Positions 1 to 9,830 are shown, numbered from the stretch's first letter. The stretch: 64,000 bases of DNA from Bacterioplanoides pacificum (GCF_042648445.1 NZ_JBHRYB010000008.1:62001-126000); one strand, 5' to 3'. Notes: generated by a model from the sequence alone, not told the origin. A program made the numbers and translations.

Positions 1-423
1 AATACGTTGCTGCAGCTTTTTCCCCAGCTGGGTCAGGCGTTTACGGATCAGTTTGTGATAATCGCGGCCCAGTGCATAACGTGATACATAGGCCTGATTT
101 TTGTCCCGTAATTGTTCAGTGATGCTGACGTCCGGCGGCAGATAATCCATTCGTAAGCTGATCACCCGAATGCTGCCGGGCTGCAGCTCGTCCGGGCGTG
201 AGCGCATATTGCCATGGTCGGCCATATAGCTCATTTCGCCGTGATAACCCTGTTGCAGCCACTGCTGCAGACGTTGTTCGTGATCACCGAGGTTGACGTC
301 GGTAATGCCCATTTGCTGAAAACCGGCCTCAGTTGCCCATTGCTGCAGTTGCTGGCGCAGCGTTTCCGCGGTGTTGTCAGGCTGTCCGCAGGCGACAGTA
401 AAATGGGGTAAATCTGAGGTCAT
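1..423 (-). CDS. queG: Epoxyqueuosine reductase, N-terminal part
   Basis: The gene starts at an ATG at 423 and runs off the left edge, so only about 141 N-terminal residues are visible. They include the QueG-type segments GYHGEMSYMADH and the later RYALGRDYHKLIRKRL. QueG is the cobalamin- and iron-sulfur-dependent cytoplasmic enzyme that reduces epoxyqueuosine to queuosine in tRNA; the Fe-S cysteines lie outside the window. It is divergent from nnr with 68 bp between them, the usual gammaproteobacterial arrangement. The family call rests on recalled N-terminal conservation. Confidence 0.9.
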   Translation of the reverse strand, partial: MTSDLPHFTVACGQPDNTAETLRQQLQQWATEAGFQQMGITDVNLGDHEQRLQQWLQQGYHGEMSYMADHGNMRSRPDELQPGSIRVISLRMDYLPPDVSITEQLRDKNQAYVSRYALGRDYHKLIRKRLTQLGKKLQQRI

Positions 424-450
424 GAGCAGGACTTGAGCAACGCTTGTCGA

Positions 451-456
451 TATAAT
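451..456 (+). promoter_or_regulatory. Putative -10 box of the nnr operon
   Basis: A perfect TATAAT lies in the queG-nnr divergent gap, 36 bp before the nnr ATG. No strong -35 sits at ideal distance (GACTTG at 15 bp is the best), so the promoter is a guess. Confidence 0.4.
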
Positions 457-491
457 TCCGGCAAATTTAACACATTGAAGGCTTAGCAGGG

Positions 492-2027
492 ATGAACCGA
501 CCTTACTCCGCGAAAGATCATTTACCTGGCGAACTCTACAGTGCGGCCCAGGTACGTGAGCTGGATACGCTCGCCATTACTCAGATTCAGGATGACGGTG
601 GCGACACCTGTGGTTTTGAGCTGATGTGCCGCGCCGCTGAAGCGGCGTTTGCCTGCCTGCTGGAGCGCTGGCCGGAAGAAGGCTCGGTGTGTGTGTTTGC
701 CGGGCCAGGCAATAATGGCGGCGATGCTTATGTGCTGGCGGCGCTGGCCTGTCATCATGGCCTGGACGTAGTGTTTTACACCTTGGGCGATCACAGCGGA
801 TTATCGGCAGCGGCCAGCCGTGCGCGGGAAATGGCGCTGGAAGCCGGGGTCGAGCCGCAGGTGTTTCGGGGTGAGCTGGTGTATGAAGGTCAGGTCATTG
901 TGGACGGGTTATTAGGCACCGGCCTCAATAAGGCCGTGCAGGGGGATTATGCCAGTGCCATCGCGGCCATGAATGCTCACTTTGCCGATGTATTAGCCCT
1001 TGATTTGCCATCCGGTCTGAGTGCCGACACGGGCTGTATTCTCGGCTGTGCCGTACAGGCCAGTCTGACGGTGACCTTTATTGGTGTGAAGCAGGGTTTA
1101 TTAACCGCCGATGGACCGGATATCTGTGGTGAAGTGGCGTTTGCCTCCTTGTCGGTTGATCCGCTGTTGTTTCATCAGTTATCCGCCAGTTGTGAACGCA
1201 TCAGCTGGGACCGGCTGGAGCGCCTTAATCAGCGCCTGAATCCGCGTCGCGGTAACTCACACAAAGGCGAATTCGGCCATGTGATGGTGGTTGGCGGAGA
1301 TCACGGCATGGGCGGCGCGGTGGCTATGGCGGTGGAAGCTGCCGGGCGTTGTGGTGCCGGGTTAATCCGTTGCGCTACCCGTACTGAACATGTGGCACCG
1401 ATTCTGGTGCGTCGTCCGGAAGCCATGGTGCGGGCGGTGGAATCCGGGCTGGAATTACAGCCCTTACTGGCCCATAGCCATGTGATTGCCTGTGGCCCGG
1501 GGCTGGGGCAAAGCAGCTGGTCGGAATTGTTATTACAACAGGTGTTAAATGCCAGCACTCCTCTGGTGCTGGACGCCGATGGTCTGAACCTGCTGGCGTC
1601 GCCGGGCTGGCGTCGCGACTTCAGCGAGCGGCCGGTGATTATGACGCCGCACCCGGGCGAAGCCGCCCGCTTGCTGGGGTGTGATATTGCCAGTGTGCAG
1701 GCCGATCGTTTTAACAGTGCCCGTCAGCTGGCAGCACAATATCAGGCGGTGGTGGTGTTAAAAGGTCAGGGCAGCCTGATTGCGGCACCCGACGGCCGCC
1801 TGGCGTTATGCACCGATGGCAATCCGGGTATGGCCTGCGGTGGAATGGGTGATGTATTAACGGGTGTGTTAGCTGCGCTGCTGGCGCAAGGGCTGAGCCC
1901 ATGGCAAGCGGCGCGTTATGGTGTTTGTGTGCACAGCGGCGCTGCCGATCTGGCGGCCCGGGAGCAGGGCCAGCGCGGTTTACTGGCGACCGATCTGATG
2001 CCTTATTTATGGGAGTTAATGAACTGA
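492..2027 (+). CDS. nnr: Bifunctional NAD(P)H-hydrate epimerase / dehydratase
   Basis: This 511-residue two-domain enzyme repairs hydrated NADH and NADPH. The N-terminal YjeF_N epimerase domain (about 1-225) shows GPGNNGGDAYV, and the C-terminal ADP-dependent dehydratase domain with a ribokinase-like fold (about 240-505) shows GNPGMACGGMGDVLTG with the catalytic Asp. Length fits the fused family. An AGCAGGG ribosome site precedes the ATG. The stop overlaps the tsaE start (TGATG), so nnr heads an operon that continues through tsaE, amiB, mutL and miaA. Confidence 0.95.
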   Translation: MNRPYSAKDHLPGELYSAAQVRELDTLAITQIQDDGGDTCGFELMCRAAEAAFACLLERWPEEGSVCVFAGPGNNGGDAYVLAALACHHGLDVVFYTLGDHSGLSAAASRAREMALEAGVEPQVFRGELVYEGQVIVDGLLGTGLNKAVQGDYASAIAAMNAHFADVLALDLPSGLSADTGCILGCAVQASLTVTFIGVKQGLLTADGPDICGEVAFASLSVDPLLFHQLSASCERISWDRLERLNQRLNPRRGNSHKGEFGHVMVVGGDHGMGGAVAMAVEAAGRCGAGLIRCATRTEHVAPILVRRPEAMVRAVESGLELQPLLAHSHVIACGPGLGQSSWSELLLQQVLNASTPLVLDADGLNLLASPGWRRDFSERPVIMTPHPGEAARLLGCDIASVQADRFNSARQLAAQYQAVVVLKGQGSLIAAPDGRLALCTDGNPGMACGGMGDVLTGVLAALLAQGLSPWQAARYGVCVHSGAADLAAREQGQRGLLATDLMPYLWELMN

Positions 2028-2506
2028 TGGGCCGAGCAGTAAGCGGCGAAACGGCGATGCTGGCGTATGCTGCCGCCGTGGCCGATTTTTTCCGCAGCAA
2101 CCAGTTGCTGGACAGCGGTCTGGTGGTATTTCTGCAAGGGACTCTGGGAGCGGGTAAAACCACTTTCAGTCGCGGCCTGATTCAGGCGCTGGGTCATCAG
2201 GGGGCGGTTAAAAGCCCAACCTATACGCTGGTGGAAGATTATGCCCTGGCGGAGGTAAAGGTATGCCACTTCGACCTGTACCGGCTGGCTGATCCGGAAG
2301 AACTGGAATTTATGGGGATTCGCGATTATCTCAGTGATGGGGCATTATGCCTGATCGAATGGGCCGATAAAGGCGCCGGCATTTTACCGCCGGCGGACCT
2401 GATACTGCAGATAGATGACCTTGGTGACAGCCGTGAGCTGCACTGGCAGGCCTCCAGTGAGCGGGCTGATGATTGGGCAAACAGACTAAACGCACTGACA
2501 TTATGA
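2027..2506 (+). CDS. tsaE: tRNA t6A synthesis ATPase TsaE
   Basis: TsaE is the ATPase that works with TsaB and TsaD to make N6-threonylcarbamoyl-adenosine at tRNA position 37. The protein (159 residues) shows the P-loop GTLGAGKTTFSRG, then VKSPTYTLVEDY and HFDLYRLADPEELEFMGIRD, all hallmarks of the family. I chose the ATG at 2027, which overlaps the nnr stop by one base and has GGAG 11 bases upstream; an ATG at 2009 is possible but has no ribosome site. The stop overlaps the next gene as ATGA. Confidence 0.95.
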   Translation: MGRAVSGETAMLAYAAAVADFFRSNQLLDSGLVVFLQGTLGAGKTTFSRGLIQALGHQGAVKSPTYTLVEDYALAEVKVCHFDLYRLADPEELEFMGIRDYLSDGALCLIEWADKGAGILPPADLILQIDDLGDSRELHWQASSERADDWANRLNALTL

Positions 2507-3834
2507 TAATAACGCGTGGCTTATTGCTGTTGGGCATGCTGTGGTTGAGTACTATGGCCTGGGCGGATGTGAAAGACGTGCGGGTCTGGCAATCACCGGA
2601 CAGCACCCGGCTGGTATTCGATCTGACCGCACCGGTTGAACATAAAATTTTTACCCTGAGCAATCCGCACCGGGTTGTGATTGATCTGATGGACGTTAAA
2701 AGTCAGCTTGATGTCACTCAGGTTGATGTCGCCGATACCAGCATCCGGGCGATCCGTTCCGGCAAGCGTAACAAAAACGACTTACGCATTGTGCTGGATA
2801 TTAACCAGGCCCTGAAACCGAAAAGTTTTCCGTTAAAACCGAATAAAAAATACCCCTTTGATCGCCTGGTGGTTGATCTCGAAGCTCAGCAGGCGGTGAC
2901 CGCAATTGCCGCACCGGTGAAACAGATTCGTGACTCGGGTTCCAGCCAGCGTGACATTATTATTGCCATTGATGCCGGTCATGGTGGTGAAGATCCGGGC
3001 GCGATAGGTCACGGCCGTATTTATGAAAAACGGGTGGTGTTATCCATCGCCCGGGAACTGGAGCGGTTACTGAAAAAAGAGCCGGGTTTTCAGCCTTTTA
3101 TGGTGCGTACCGGTGATTATTATATCGGTCTGCGGGAGCGTACTGCCAAAGCCCGTAAAGCCAATGCCGATTTTTTTGTGTCGATTCACGCCGATGCCTT
3201 TAAACATCCGGGGGCCCATGGCTCGTCGGTGTTTGTATTATCTGAACGTGGTGCCACCAGTGAAGCGGCGCGCTGGCTGGCGGACAAAGAAAATGAATCC
3301 GATTTAATTGGTGGTGTCAGTCTGGAAGATAAAGAAGATCATCTGGCCATGACGCTGCTCGATTTATCCATGACTGCCAAGCGTAACTCCAGCGTACAGA
3401 TTGGTTCGGGAATTTTGCGGCACATGGGTAAAGTATCGCGGCTGCATAAAAAACAGGTGGAAGAAGCGGCGTTTGTGGTGTTGAAGGCGCCGGATATGCC
3501 GGCGCTGCTGGTCGAGACCGGTTTTATTTCCAACCCGGGCGAAGCGAAAAAACTGGCCGGCAAGCGTTACCAGCAAAAAATGGCGCGCGCTATTTTTAAT
3601 GGCATTAACGGTTATTTCCAGAATCACCCGCCGCGCGGCACCTTGTTAGCCAGCGGTAAAAATAAGCCGGCAGGCACGACCTCTGGTTTTCGCACTTATG
3701 TCGTTCGCTCCGGCGATACGTTATCGGCTATTGCGTTACGTCAGCAGGTGGCGATGGCTGAAATCCGCCGTCTGAATAAACTCAAATCTGACCTGGTCTG
3801 GGTCGGACAAAAACTGAAAATACCCAACTCATGA
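2503..3834 (+). CDS. amiB: N-acetylmuramoyl-L-alanine amidase, AMIN-Amidase_3-LysM
   Basis: This periplasmic zinc amidase splits septal peptidoglycan at cell separation. A signal peptide (LLLLGMLWLSTMAWA) precedes an AMIN domain (about 25-125). The Amidase_3 catalytic domain follows (about 155-370), with zinc and catalytic motifs DAGHGGEDPGA, SIHADA and LLVETGFISN. A C-terminal LysM repeat (about 398-442) begins YVVRSGDTLSAIA. The ATG at 2503 sits in an ATGA overlap with tsaE and opens directly on the signal peptide; a longer reading from 2473 would bury it. The mutL neighbourhood supports the name amiB over amiC. Confidence 0.93.
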   Translation: MIITRGLLLLGMLWLSTMAWADVKDVRVWQSPDSTRLVFDLTAPVEHKIFTLSNPHRVVIDLMDVKSQLDVTQVDVADTSIRAIRSGKRNKNDLRIVLDINQALKPKSFPLKPNKKYPFDRLVVDLEAQQAVTAIAAPVKQIRDSGSSQRDIIIAIDAGHGGEDPGAIGHGRIYEKRVVLSIARELERLLKKEPGFQPFMVRTGDYYIGLRERTAKARKANADFFVSIHADAFKHPGAHGSSVFVLSERGATSEAARWLADKENESDLIGGVSLEDKEDHLAMTLLDLSMTAKRNSSVQIGSGILRHMGKVSRLHKKQVEEAAFVVLKAPDMPALLVETGFISNPGEAKKLAGKRYQQKMARAIFNGINGYFQNHPPRGTLLASGKNKPAGTTSGFRTYVVRSGDTLSAIALRQQVAMAEIRRLNKLKSDLVWVGQKLKIPNS

Positions 3835-5753
3835 GCTCTCGCATTCATCTGTTATCTCCCCGCCTGGCCAACCAGATCGCCGCTGGCGAGGTGGTGGAAC
3901 GGCCTGCCAATATCGTTAAAGAGCTGGTGGAAAATGCTCTGGATGCCGGGGCTGACCGGATCGAAATTGATGCTGAACAGGGTGGGGTTAAGTTATTACG
4001 CATTCGCGATAACGGCCATGGTATCGGCAAAGACGATTTACCACTGGCGCTGAGCCGCCATGCCACCAGTAAAATCACCACACTGGATGATCTCGAAGCC
4101 GTCGGCAGCCTGGGCTTTCGTGGTGAGGCGCTGGCCAGTATCAGTTCGGTCACCCGGTTAACCCTGACGTCCCGGGCGGAGCAGGCAGAAGAAGCCTGGC
4201 AGGTCACGGCTGAAGGGCGTGATATGGTGGCCAGTGTGGCGCCGGCGGCTCACCCGCAGGGGACCACCATCGAGGTGCGCGATTTATTTTTTAATACGCC
4301 GGCAAGGCGTAAATTTTTACGCACTGAAAAAACCGAATTTTCCCATCTCGAAGAAACGGTCAAACGGCTGGCGCTGAGTCGTTACGACGTTGGCTTTACC
4401 CTGCGCCATAACGGCAAGGTGATTCATGCGGTGCGTCCGGCAAGCCGCGATATCGATCGCGAAAAGCGGGTGGCGCAGTTATTAAATCCCACCTTTATGG
4501 ACAGCGCTGTGCATATTGAACGGGAAGCGGCGGGGTTAACCTTGCAGGGCTGGGTTGGCCTGCCGACGTTTTCGCGCTCCCAGGCGGATATGCAATATTT
4601 CTTTGTTAATGGCCGGGTGGTACGTGACAAGCTGGTGGTGCATGCCATTAAACAGGCCTATCGCGATGTGTTGTATCACGGCCGCCACCCGGCGTTTGCG
4701 CTGTATTTATGGCTTGATCCGAAGCTGGTGGACGTTAATGTACATCCAACCAAACATGAAGTGCGCTTCCGTGATGGCCGTCTGGTGCACGACTTTTTAT
4801 TCCGGACTTTGCACAAGGCATTAGCCGATGTGCGGCCTGATGCACAGCTGGCCCCCGGTGGTAAGCTGCTCGCCGCTGATGATCCTGACCGTGGCGGACA
4901 GGTCAGTCAGACGCTGAGTCAGCATAATGCCCCCGTCAGTGGTATCGAAGCCGGTGAGTTCAGCGAACAGACGCGCCTTAACTGGCAGGCCGCGACGTCA
5001 GCAAACAATGCCGGATTTCAGTCTGGTCAGAGTGTCAGTCAGAATGCGGTGGCCGAGCAACTGCAGGCTTATCAGAGCATGGCACAACCGTTAGCCGGGG
5101 CCCGCCTGCCGGATGCCGCGCTGCAGACGGTTGCTGCGCAACCACTGCCGGAAGCGGATGGTGATGATATGCCGCCGCTGGGTTTTGCCATCGCGCAACT
5201 GCACGGTATTTATATTCTGGCGCAGAACGCGCTGGGTATGGTGGTGGTGGATATGCACGCTGCCCATGAACGGATTACTTACGAGCGGTTAAAACTGGCG
5301 GTTGATGAACAGGGTATTCAGAGCCAGCCGTTATTGGTGCCGGAAACCCTGGCCGTCAGTGAACGTGAAGCGGATGCGGCGGAACAATACGCCGAGGAGT
5401 TTCAGCGTCTGGGTGTGGTACTGGCGCGGGTCGGGCCGGAAAGTATTTTAATCCGTCAGATCCCGGTGTTATTGCAGCAGGCCAATGTAGCGCAGTTAAT
5501 TACCGATATGTTGTCGGATCTGATGCAACACGGCAGCTCCGATCGCATTCTGGCATTCCGTAACGAAGTGCTGTCGACCATGGCCTGTCATGGCTCGGTG
5601 CGGGCGAACCGCAAACTGACGTTGCCGGAAATGAATGCCTTGTTGCGGGATATGGAAGCGACTGAGCGCAGCGGTCAGTGTAATCATGGGCGCCCGACCT
5701 GGACGCAAATGACTATGCCTGAACTCGATAAATTATTCCTGAGGGGCCGTTAA
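3831..5753 (+). CDS. mutL: DNA mismatch repair protein MutL
   Basis: MutL couples MutS mismatch recognition to strand incision. The N-terminal GHKL ATPase shows VKELVENALDAGA, RDNGHGI and GFRGEALASI. A glutamine- and alanine-rich linker (about 330-445) joins it to the dimerisation domain. Near residue 473 the C-terminal domain reads DMHAAHERITYE, matching the metal-binding endonuclease motif DQHAxxExxxxE of MutL from MutH-less bacteria, with Met for Gln. The start overlaps the amiB stop (ATGA), and the stop overlaps the miaA start (TAATG). Length (640) is normal. Confidence 0.96.
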   Translation: MSSRIHLLSPRLANQIAAGEVVERPANIVKELVENALDAGADRIEIDAEQGGVKLLRIRDNGHGIGKDDLPLALSRHATSKITTLDDLEAVGSLGFRGEALASISSVTRLTLTSRAEQAEEAWQVTAEGRDMVASVAPAAHPQGTTIEVRDLFFNTPARRKFLRTEKTEFSHLEETVKRLALSRYDVGFTLRHNGKVIHAVRPASRDIDREKRVAQLLNPTFMDSAVHIEREAAGLTLQGWVGLPTFSRSQADMQYFFVNGRVVRDKLVVHAIKQAYRDVLYHGRHPAFALYLWLDPKLVDVNVHPTKHEVRFRDGRLVHDFLFRTLHKALADVRPDAQLAPGGKLLAADDPDRGGQVSQTLSQHNAPVSGIEAGEFSEQTRLNWQAATSANNAGFQSGQSVSQNAVAEQLQAYQSMAQPLAGARLPDAALQTVAAQPLPEADGDDMPPLGFAIAQLHGIYILAQNALGMVVVDMHAAHERITYERLKLAVDEQGIQSQPLLVPETLAVSEREADAAEQYAEEFQRLGVVLARVGPESILIRQIPVLLQQANVAQLITDMLSDLMQHGSSDRILAFRNEVLSTMACHGSVRANRKLTLPEMNALLRDMEATERSGQCNHGRPTWTQMTMPELDKLFLRGR

Positions 5754-6724
5754 TGCCTGCTGCGCTCGATATGAATAAAGAACTTCCGCCAGCCATCTTT
5801 TTGATGGGGCCTACGGCTTCCGGTAAAACAGCGCTGGCGCTGGAGCTGGTCGATAACTACCCGTGTGAAATTATCAGCGTCGATTCGGCGCTGGTGTATA
5901 AAGGTATGGATATCGGTACCGCTAAGCCGGACGCTGACATGTTGGCGCGTGCGCCACACCGGCTGATTGATTTAATCGATCCGGCAGAAAGCTACTCCGC
6001 GGCCAGTTTCCGTGAAGATGCTTTGCGGGAAATGGCCGACATCACGGCGGCGGGTAAGGTGCCACTGCTGGTGGGTGGCACTATGATGTATTTTAAATTT
6101 CTGCGTGACGGTGCCGCCGACTTACCCAAAGCTGATGACGCGGTACGCGAGCGGTTGCTGGCAGAAGGTCTGCAACATGGCTGGCCTTATATGCATCAAC
6201 GTCTGGCGCAGGTTGATCCTGAATCGGCAGCGCGGTTAAAGCCGATGGATTCGCAACGTATTCAGCGTGCACTTGAGGTGTATGAGGTATCGGGCAAGAC
6301 CCTGACGCAACTCTGGGCGGAACAGCATCAGCAAGCGCTCCCTTATCATGTGGTGAACCTGGCGGTGTGCCCGCCACAGCGACAACAATTACACGACCGT
6401 ATTGCACTACGCTTTCACCAAATGCTGGATGAAGGCTTTATCGACGAGGTCCGGGCGTTATACCAGCGTGGCGATCTGAATCCGGAATTACCGTCCATCC
6501 GGGCGGTAGGATATCGTCAGGCCTGGGATTACCTCGAAGGCAAAGTGACGTACGAGGAAATGACCGAGCGCGGTATTATTGCTACCCGTCAATTAGCCAA
6601 ACGTCAGATAACCTGGCTGCGCAGCTGGCCGGATTTGCACTGGCTTGATACAAATGATTCAAAACTTCTGCAAAGTGCCTTGAAAATCCTTGAAGCGAAC
6701 GCCATATTTAGCGCATCGTCCTGA
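5753..6724 (+). CDS. miaA: tRNA dimethylallyltransferase
   Basis: MiaA prenylates A37 of tRNAs that read codons starting with U, the first step to ms2i6A. The 323-residue protein has the P-loop GPTASGKTALAL near its start, DSALVYKGMDIGTAKP, and the conserved RQLAKRQITWLR near the C-terminus. The start used overlaps the mutL stop; an internal ATG at 5771 (MNKELPPA) would drop six residues and cannot be excluded. It is followed by hfq, as in Escherichia and Pseudomonas. Confidence 0.96.
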   Translation: MPAALDMNKELPPAIFLMGPTASGKTALALELVDNYPCEIISVDSALVYKGMDIGTAKPDADMLARAPHRLIDLIDPAESYSAASFREDALREMADITAAGKVPLLVGGTMMYFKFLRDGAADLPKADDAVRERLLAEGLQHGWPYMHQRLAQVDPESAARLKPMDSQRIQRALEVYEVSGKTLTQLWAEQHQQALPYHVVNLAVCPPQRQQLHDRIALRFHQMLDEGFIDEVRALYQRGDLNPELPSIRAVGYRQAWDYLEGKVTYEEMTERGIIATRQLAKRQITWLRSWPDLHWLDTNDSKLLQSALKILEANAIFSASS

Positions 6725-6832
6725 TTTCTTTGCTTACTCCCGAAATTAAGCCCGACATCAGACGGTAATGGGGCATTTTTTTATTCGTCGTCCCCACATT
6801 GGACGACCACCTTACATTTTGAGGAGACAACC

Positions 6833-7081
6833 ATGTCAAAAGGGCACTCTTTACAAGACCCTTATCTGAACCAGCTGCGCAAAGAACGTATTCCGGTATC
6901 TATTTTCCTGGTAAACGGTATTAAGCTGCAGGGCCAGATTGAATCATTTGACCAGTTCGTAATTCTGTTGAAAAACACCGTAAGCCAGATGGTTTATAAA
7001 CACGCCATTTCAACTGTTGTACCGTCCCGTAATGTGCGTATGGTGCCGGCGGAAAACGCAGCAGAAACCACTGAAGAGTAA
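6833..7081 (+). CDS. hfq: RNA chaperone Hfq
   Basis: Hfq is the hexameric Sm-like protein that pairs small RNAs with mRNAs and, in pseudomonads, binds A-rich leaders together with Crc. The 82 residues contain the Sm1 region with the QDPYLN start and FDQFVILLKN, then the Sm2 motif YKHAISTVVPSR. The C-terminal tail is short, as in Pseudomonas. A strong GAGGAGA site precedes the ATG. About 108 bp separate it from miaA, room for its own promoter, and a terminator-like hairpin follows. Confidence 0.98.
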   Translation: MSKGHSLQDPYLNQLRKERIPVSIFLVNGIKLQGQIESFDQFVILLKNTVSQMVYKHAISTVVPSRNVRMVPAENAAETTEE

Positions 7082-7113
7082 TCCGTATCTGTAATTATTC
7101 TGTCCGTGCCAAC

Positions 7114-7139
7114 CAGGCCCTGAGTCTCGGGCCTGTTTT
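7114..7139 (+). terminator. Hairpin with T-run after hfq
   Basis: CAGGCCC pairs with GGGCCTG across an 8-base loop and is followed by TTTTA, only 20 bp before the hflX start. It probably ends part of the hfq transcripts and lowers read-through into hflX. Confidence 0.75.
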
Positions 7140-7159
7140 AACCAGAGGAAGCGCTGACT

Positions 7160-8491
7160 TTGTTCTTTGAACGGCCCACTACGAATGCTGAACAAACGCA
7201 GGGTAGCGAAACCGCCATACTGGTTCACATCGACTTTCCTGAAGGTGTGAATCGCGAGGATCTGAACGAATTCCGTGAGCTTGTGATTTCTGCCGGTGCC
7301 GATCCGCTGGATCTGGTGACCGCTAAACGCACCACGCCGGACCCGAAACATTTTATTGGCCTGGGTAAGGTCGAAGAAATCCGTGAGCTGCTGCAGCTGC
7401 ATGATTGCCAGCTGGTGATGTTTAATCACGCTTTGTCGCCCAGTCAGGAACGTAACCTGGAAAAGGCGCTGGAATGCCGCGTGCTTGACCGAACCGGTCT
7501 GATTCTCGATATTTTCGCCCAGCGGGCGCGCACCCACGAAGGTAAGCTGCAGGTTGAGCTGGCGCAGTTACAGCATCAGTCGACCCGGCTGATTCGTGGC
7601 TGGACACACCTGGAGCGTCAGCAGGGCGGGATTGGTTCCCGTGGTGCTGGTGAATCACAGCTGGAAACCGACCGCCGATTGGTGCGGGCGCGGGTGAATC
7701 AGATTCATAAACGGCTGGAAAAAGTCCGCGCTCAGCGTAATCAGGGGCGCCGGGCGCGTCAGCGTTCCGCCGTGCCAACGGTTGCGATTGTGGGTTATAC
7801 CAACGCGGGCAAATCGACTTTATTCAACGCCTTAACCACCTCCGAGGTGTATGCCGCTGACCAGCTATTCGCAACACTGGACCCGACCCTGCGGCGTTAT
7901 CAGGTGGATGACATCGGTGAGGTGGTGCTGGCCGATACCGTTGGTTTTATCCGCCATTTACCGCACAAGCTGGTGGAAGCGTTTCAGGCAACCTTACAGG
8001 AAGCTGCAGACGCCGATTTATTGATCCATGTGATTGACTGTGCGGCTGACGAGCGCGATTCCAATATCGAACAGGTTGAGCTGGTACTGGATGAAATCGA
8101 TGCCAGTGACGTGCCGCAGTTGCGGGTGTACAACAAAATAGACTTGCTTGAACACGGTGAAGCCCGGATTGATCGCGATGAACAGGGTAATCCTCAGGCG
8201 GTATGGTTATCGGCCCGTGAACGCGACGGTTTTGAGCTGCTGAACCAGGCGATGGGGGAGTTGCTGGGTGACGAGCTGTTCGATGAGGATATTCGTCTGC
8301 AACCAGCAGAAGCCAAGCTGCGCGCTATTCTGTATGACGCGGGCGCCATTCGTGGTGAGGAATATGCTGATAACGGCGATATGTTGTTACACGTGCGGCT
8401 GCAGCGCCAGGACTTTTGCCGCGCACTGGCGCGTGCCGGCATTGCCGAAAGCCGTTTTCTGGCGCAACCCAAAGACCCCTGGCTGGATTAA
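7160..8491 (+). CDS. hflX: GTPase HflX
   Basis: HflX is a ribosome-binding GTPase that splits stalled 70S ribosomes. The 443-residue protein has the N-terminal HflX domain (GLGKVEEIRELL, then GRTHEGKLQVELAQL-type residues around 115-140 and the glycine-rich GIGSRGAGESQLE). The G domain follows with G1 GYTNAGKST, G3 DTVGFIRHLPHKL and G4 NKID. The start is a TTG at 7160 preceded by AGAGGAAG; no in-frame ATG exists before the conserved region, so the weak start codon appears real. Confidence 0.94.
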   Translation: MFFERPTTNAEQTQGSETAILVHIDFPEGVNREDLNEFRELVISAGADPLDLVTAKRTTPDPKHFIGLGKVEEIRELLQLHDCQLVMFNHALSPSQERNLEKALECRVLDRTGLILDIFAQRARTHEGKLQVELAQLQHQSTRLIRGWTHLERQQGGIGSRGAGESQLETDRRLVRARVNQIHKRLEKVRAQRNQGRRARQRSAVPTVAIVGYTNAGKSTLFNALTTSEVYAADQLFATLDPTLRRYQVDDIGEVVLADTVGFIRHLPHKLVEAFQATLQEAADADLLIHVIDCAADERDSNIEQVELVLDEIDASDVPQLRVYNKIDLLEHGEARIDRDEQGNPQAVWLSARERDGFELLNQAMGELLGDELFDEDIRLQPAEAKLRAILYDAGAIRGEEYADNGDMLLHVRLQRQDFCRALARAGIAESRFLAQPKDPWLD

Positions 8492-8633
8492 GCGCCGGCA
8501 GCAAACCACGCTTATACCCCGCCGGGATTGACATTCCTTGAAGTTAACAGGCATGTCTATCCTGGCTAAATTGTTTATTATGGGCGGGCGCTGGAGAGCG
8601 CTCCCTGAATCGTCTGCCTGACTGGAGAGACCT

Positions 8634-9830
8634 ATGGCCTGGAATGAGCCCGGCGGCAATGGCCCCAAAGATCCCTGGGGTAACAACAACCGCGGTAATA
8701 ATGACCGAGGTAACAACAATCGCGGTGGTAATCAGCCACCGGATCTGGATGAAGCATTACAACAACTGCTGAAAAAGCTGAACGGCTTATTTGGTGGTAA
8801 TGGTGGTGGTAATAACCGCAATAATAAGCAGGGCAACGGCGCCGGCGGCATGTTTGGTATCGCTGCCGTTATTGTTGTGGTGATGCTGGTATTTAACTCT
8901 GTTTATACCCTGGATGAACAGGAACGGGGTGTGGTACTGCGTTTAGGCGAATACCTGAAAACCGAGCAGCCGGGTCTGCGCTTTAAAATCCCGCTGATTG
9001 ATCAGGTGATTCCGGTTAACACCACCAAAGTCCGTGAAGCCGAAATCAAAGAGCGGATGTTAACTGAAGACGAAAACATCGTTGAAGTTGAACTGAACAC
9101 CCAATACCGGGTACTGGATCCGATTGCCTTTGCGCTGCGGGTGGAGTCACCGGAACGTACTATGTTGTCTGCTGCCGAAAGTGCGCTGCGTCATGAAGTG
9201 GGCTCTACCGCGATGGACCCGATTCTGACGGTTGGTCGTGCGGAACTGGCGGAAAAAGTAAAACTGCGTCTGCAGGATTATCTGGATCGTTATTCCACCG
9301 GTATGGAGCTGACCAACGTCAACATTAAGGATGCGCGCCCGCCGGCTCAGGTGAAAGCAGCATTTGATGACGTGCAGAAGGCCAAGCAGGATAAGGAGCG
9401 TTTTATTAACGAAGCGGATTCTTATGCCAACTCGATCGTGCCGGAAGCCCGGGGTCGGGCCCAGCGTCAGCTGGAAGAAGCGCGTGCCTATAAAGAGCGT
9501 ATTATCGCCCGCGCCGAAGGTGAAGCCGCACGTTTTGAGAACCTGTACAACGAATATCGTAAAGCGCCTGAAGTTACCCGGGAGCGTTTGTATATTGAGA
9601 CCATCACTGAGGTTTACAATAAAGCCAGCAAAGTCATGGTCGATGTCGATGGTGGTAACAACATGATGTATCTGCCACTGGATCAGATTATTAAGAATAT
9701 GCCGACACAAGCGGCGACATCCGGCGGTATCTCGGATAACGATATCGCGCGTCTGACTGATCGGGTGCTGAATGAGGTTCGTGCCCGTCAGAATACTTCC
9801 AATTCATCTCGTCGTGGGGAGGGCCGCTAA
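8634..9830 (+). CDS. hflK: HflK, FtsH protease modulator
   Basis: HflK forms with HflC the large inner-membrane cage around FtsH that controls its proteolysis. The N-terminus (1-70) is a Gly/Asn/Arg-rich low-complexity stretch. One membrane helix follows (IAAVIVVVMLVFNSVYTL), then the SPFH/band-7 domain starting DEQERGVVLRLGEY, and a long alanine- and glutamate-rich helix. The ATG follows GGAGAGACCT. The stop overlaps the hflC start (TAATG), implying translational coupling. Most of the protein faces the periplasm. Confidence 0.95.
   Translation: MAWNEPGGNGPKDPWGNNNRGNNDRGNNNRGGNQPPDLDEALQQLLKKLNGLFGGNGGGNNRNNKQGNGAGGMFGIAAVIVVVMLVFNSVYTLDEQERGVVLRLGEYLKTEQPGLRFKIPLIDQVIPVNTTKVREAEIKERMLTEDENIVEVELNTQYRVLDPIAFALRVESPERTMLSAAESALRHEVGSTAMDPILTVGRAELAEKVKLRLQDYLDRYSTGMELTNVNIKDARPPAQVKAAFDDVQKAKQDKERFINEADSYANSIVPEARGRAQRQLEEARAYKERIIARAEGEAARFENLYNEYRKAPEVTRERLYIETITEVYNKASKVMVDVDGGNNMMYLPLDQIIKNMPTQAATSGGISDNDIARLTDRVLNEVRARQNTSNSSRRGEGR

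Noticed and set aside
6725..6790. Terminator between miaA and hfq
   Set aside because: A GCCC/GGGC pair with a T-run is visible but the stem is only about 4 bp with a long loop.
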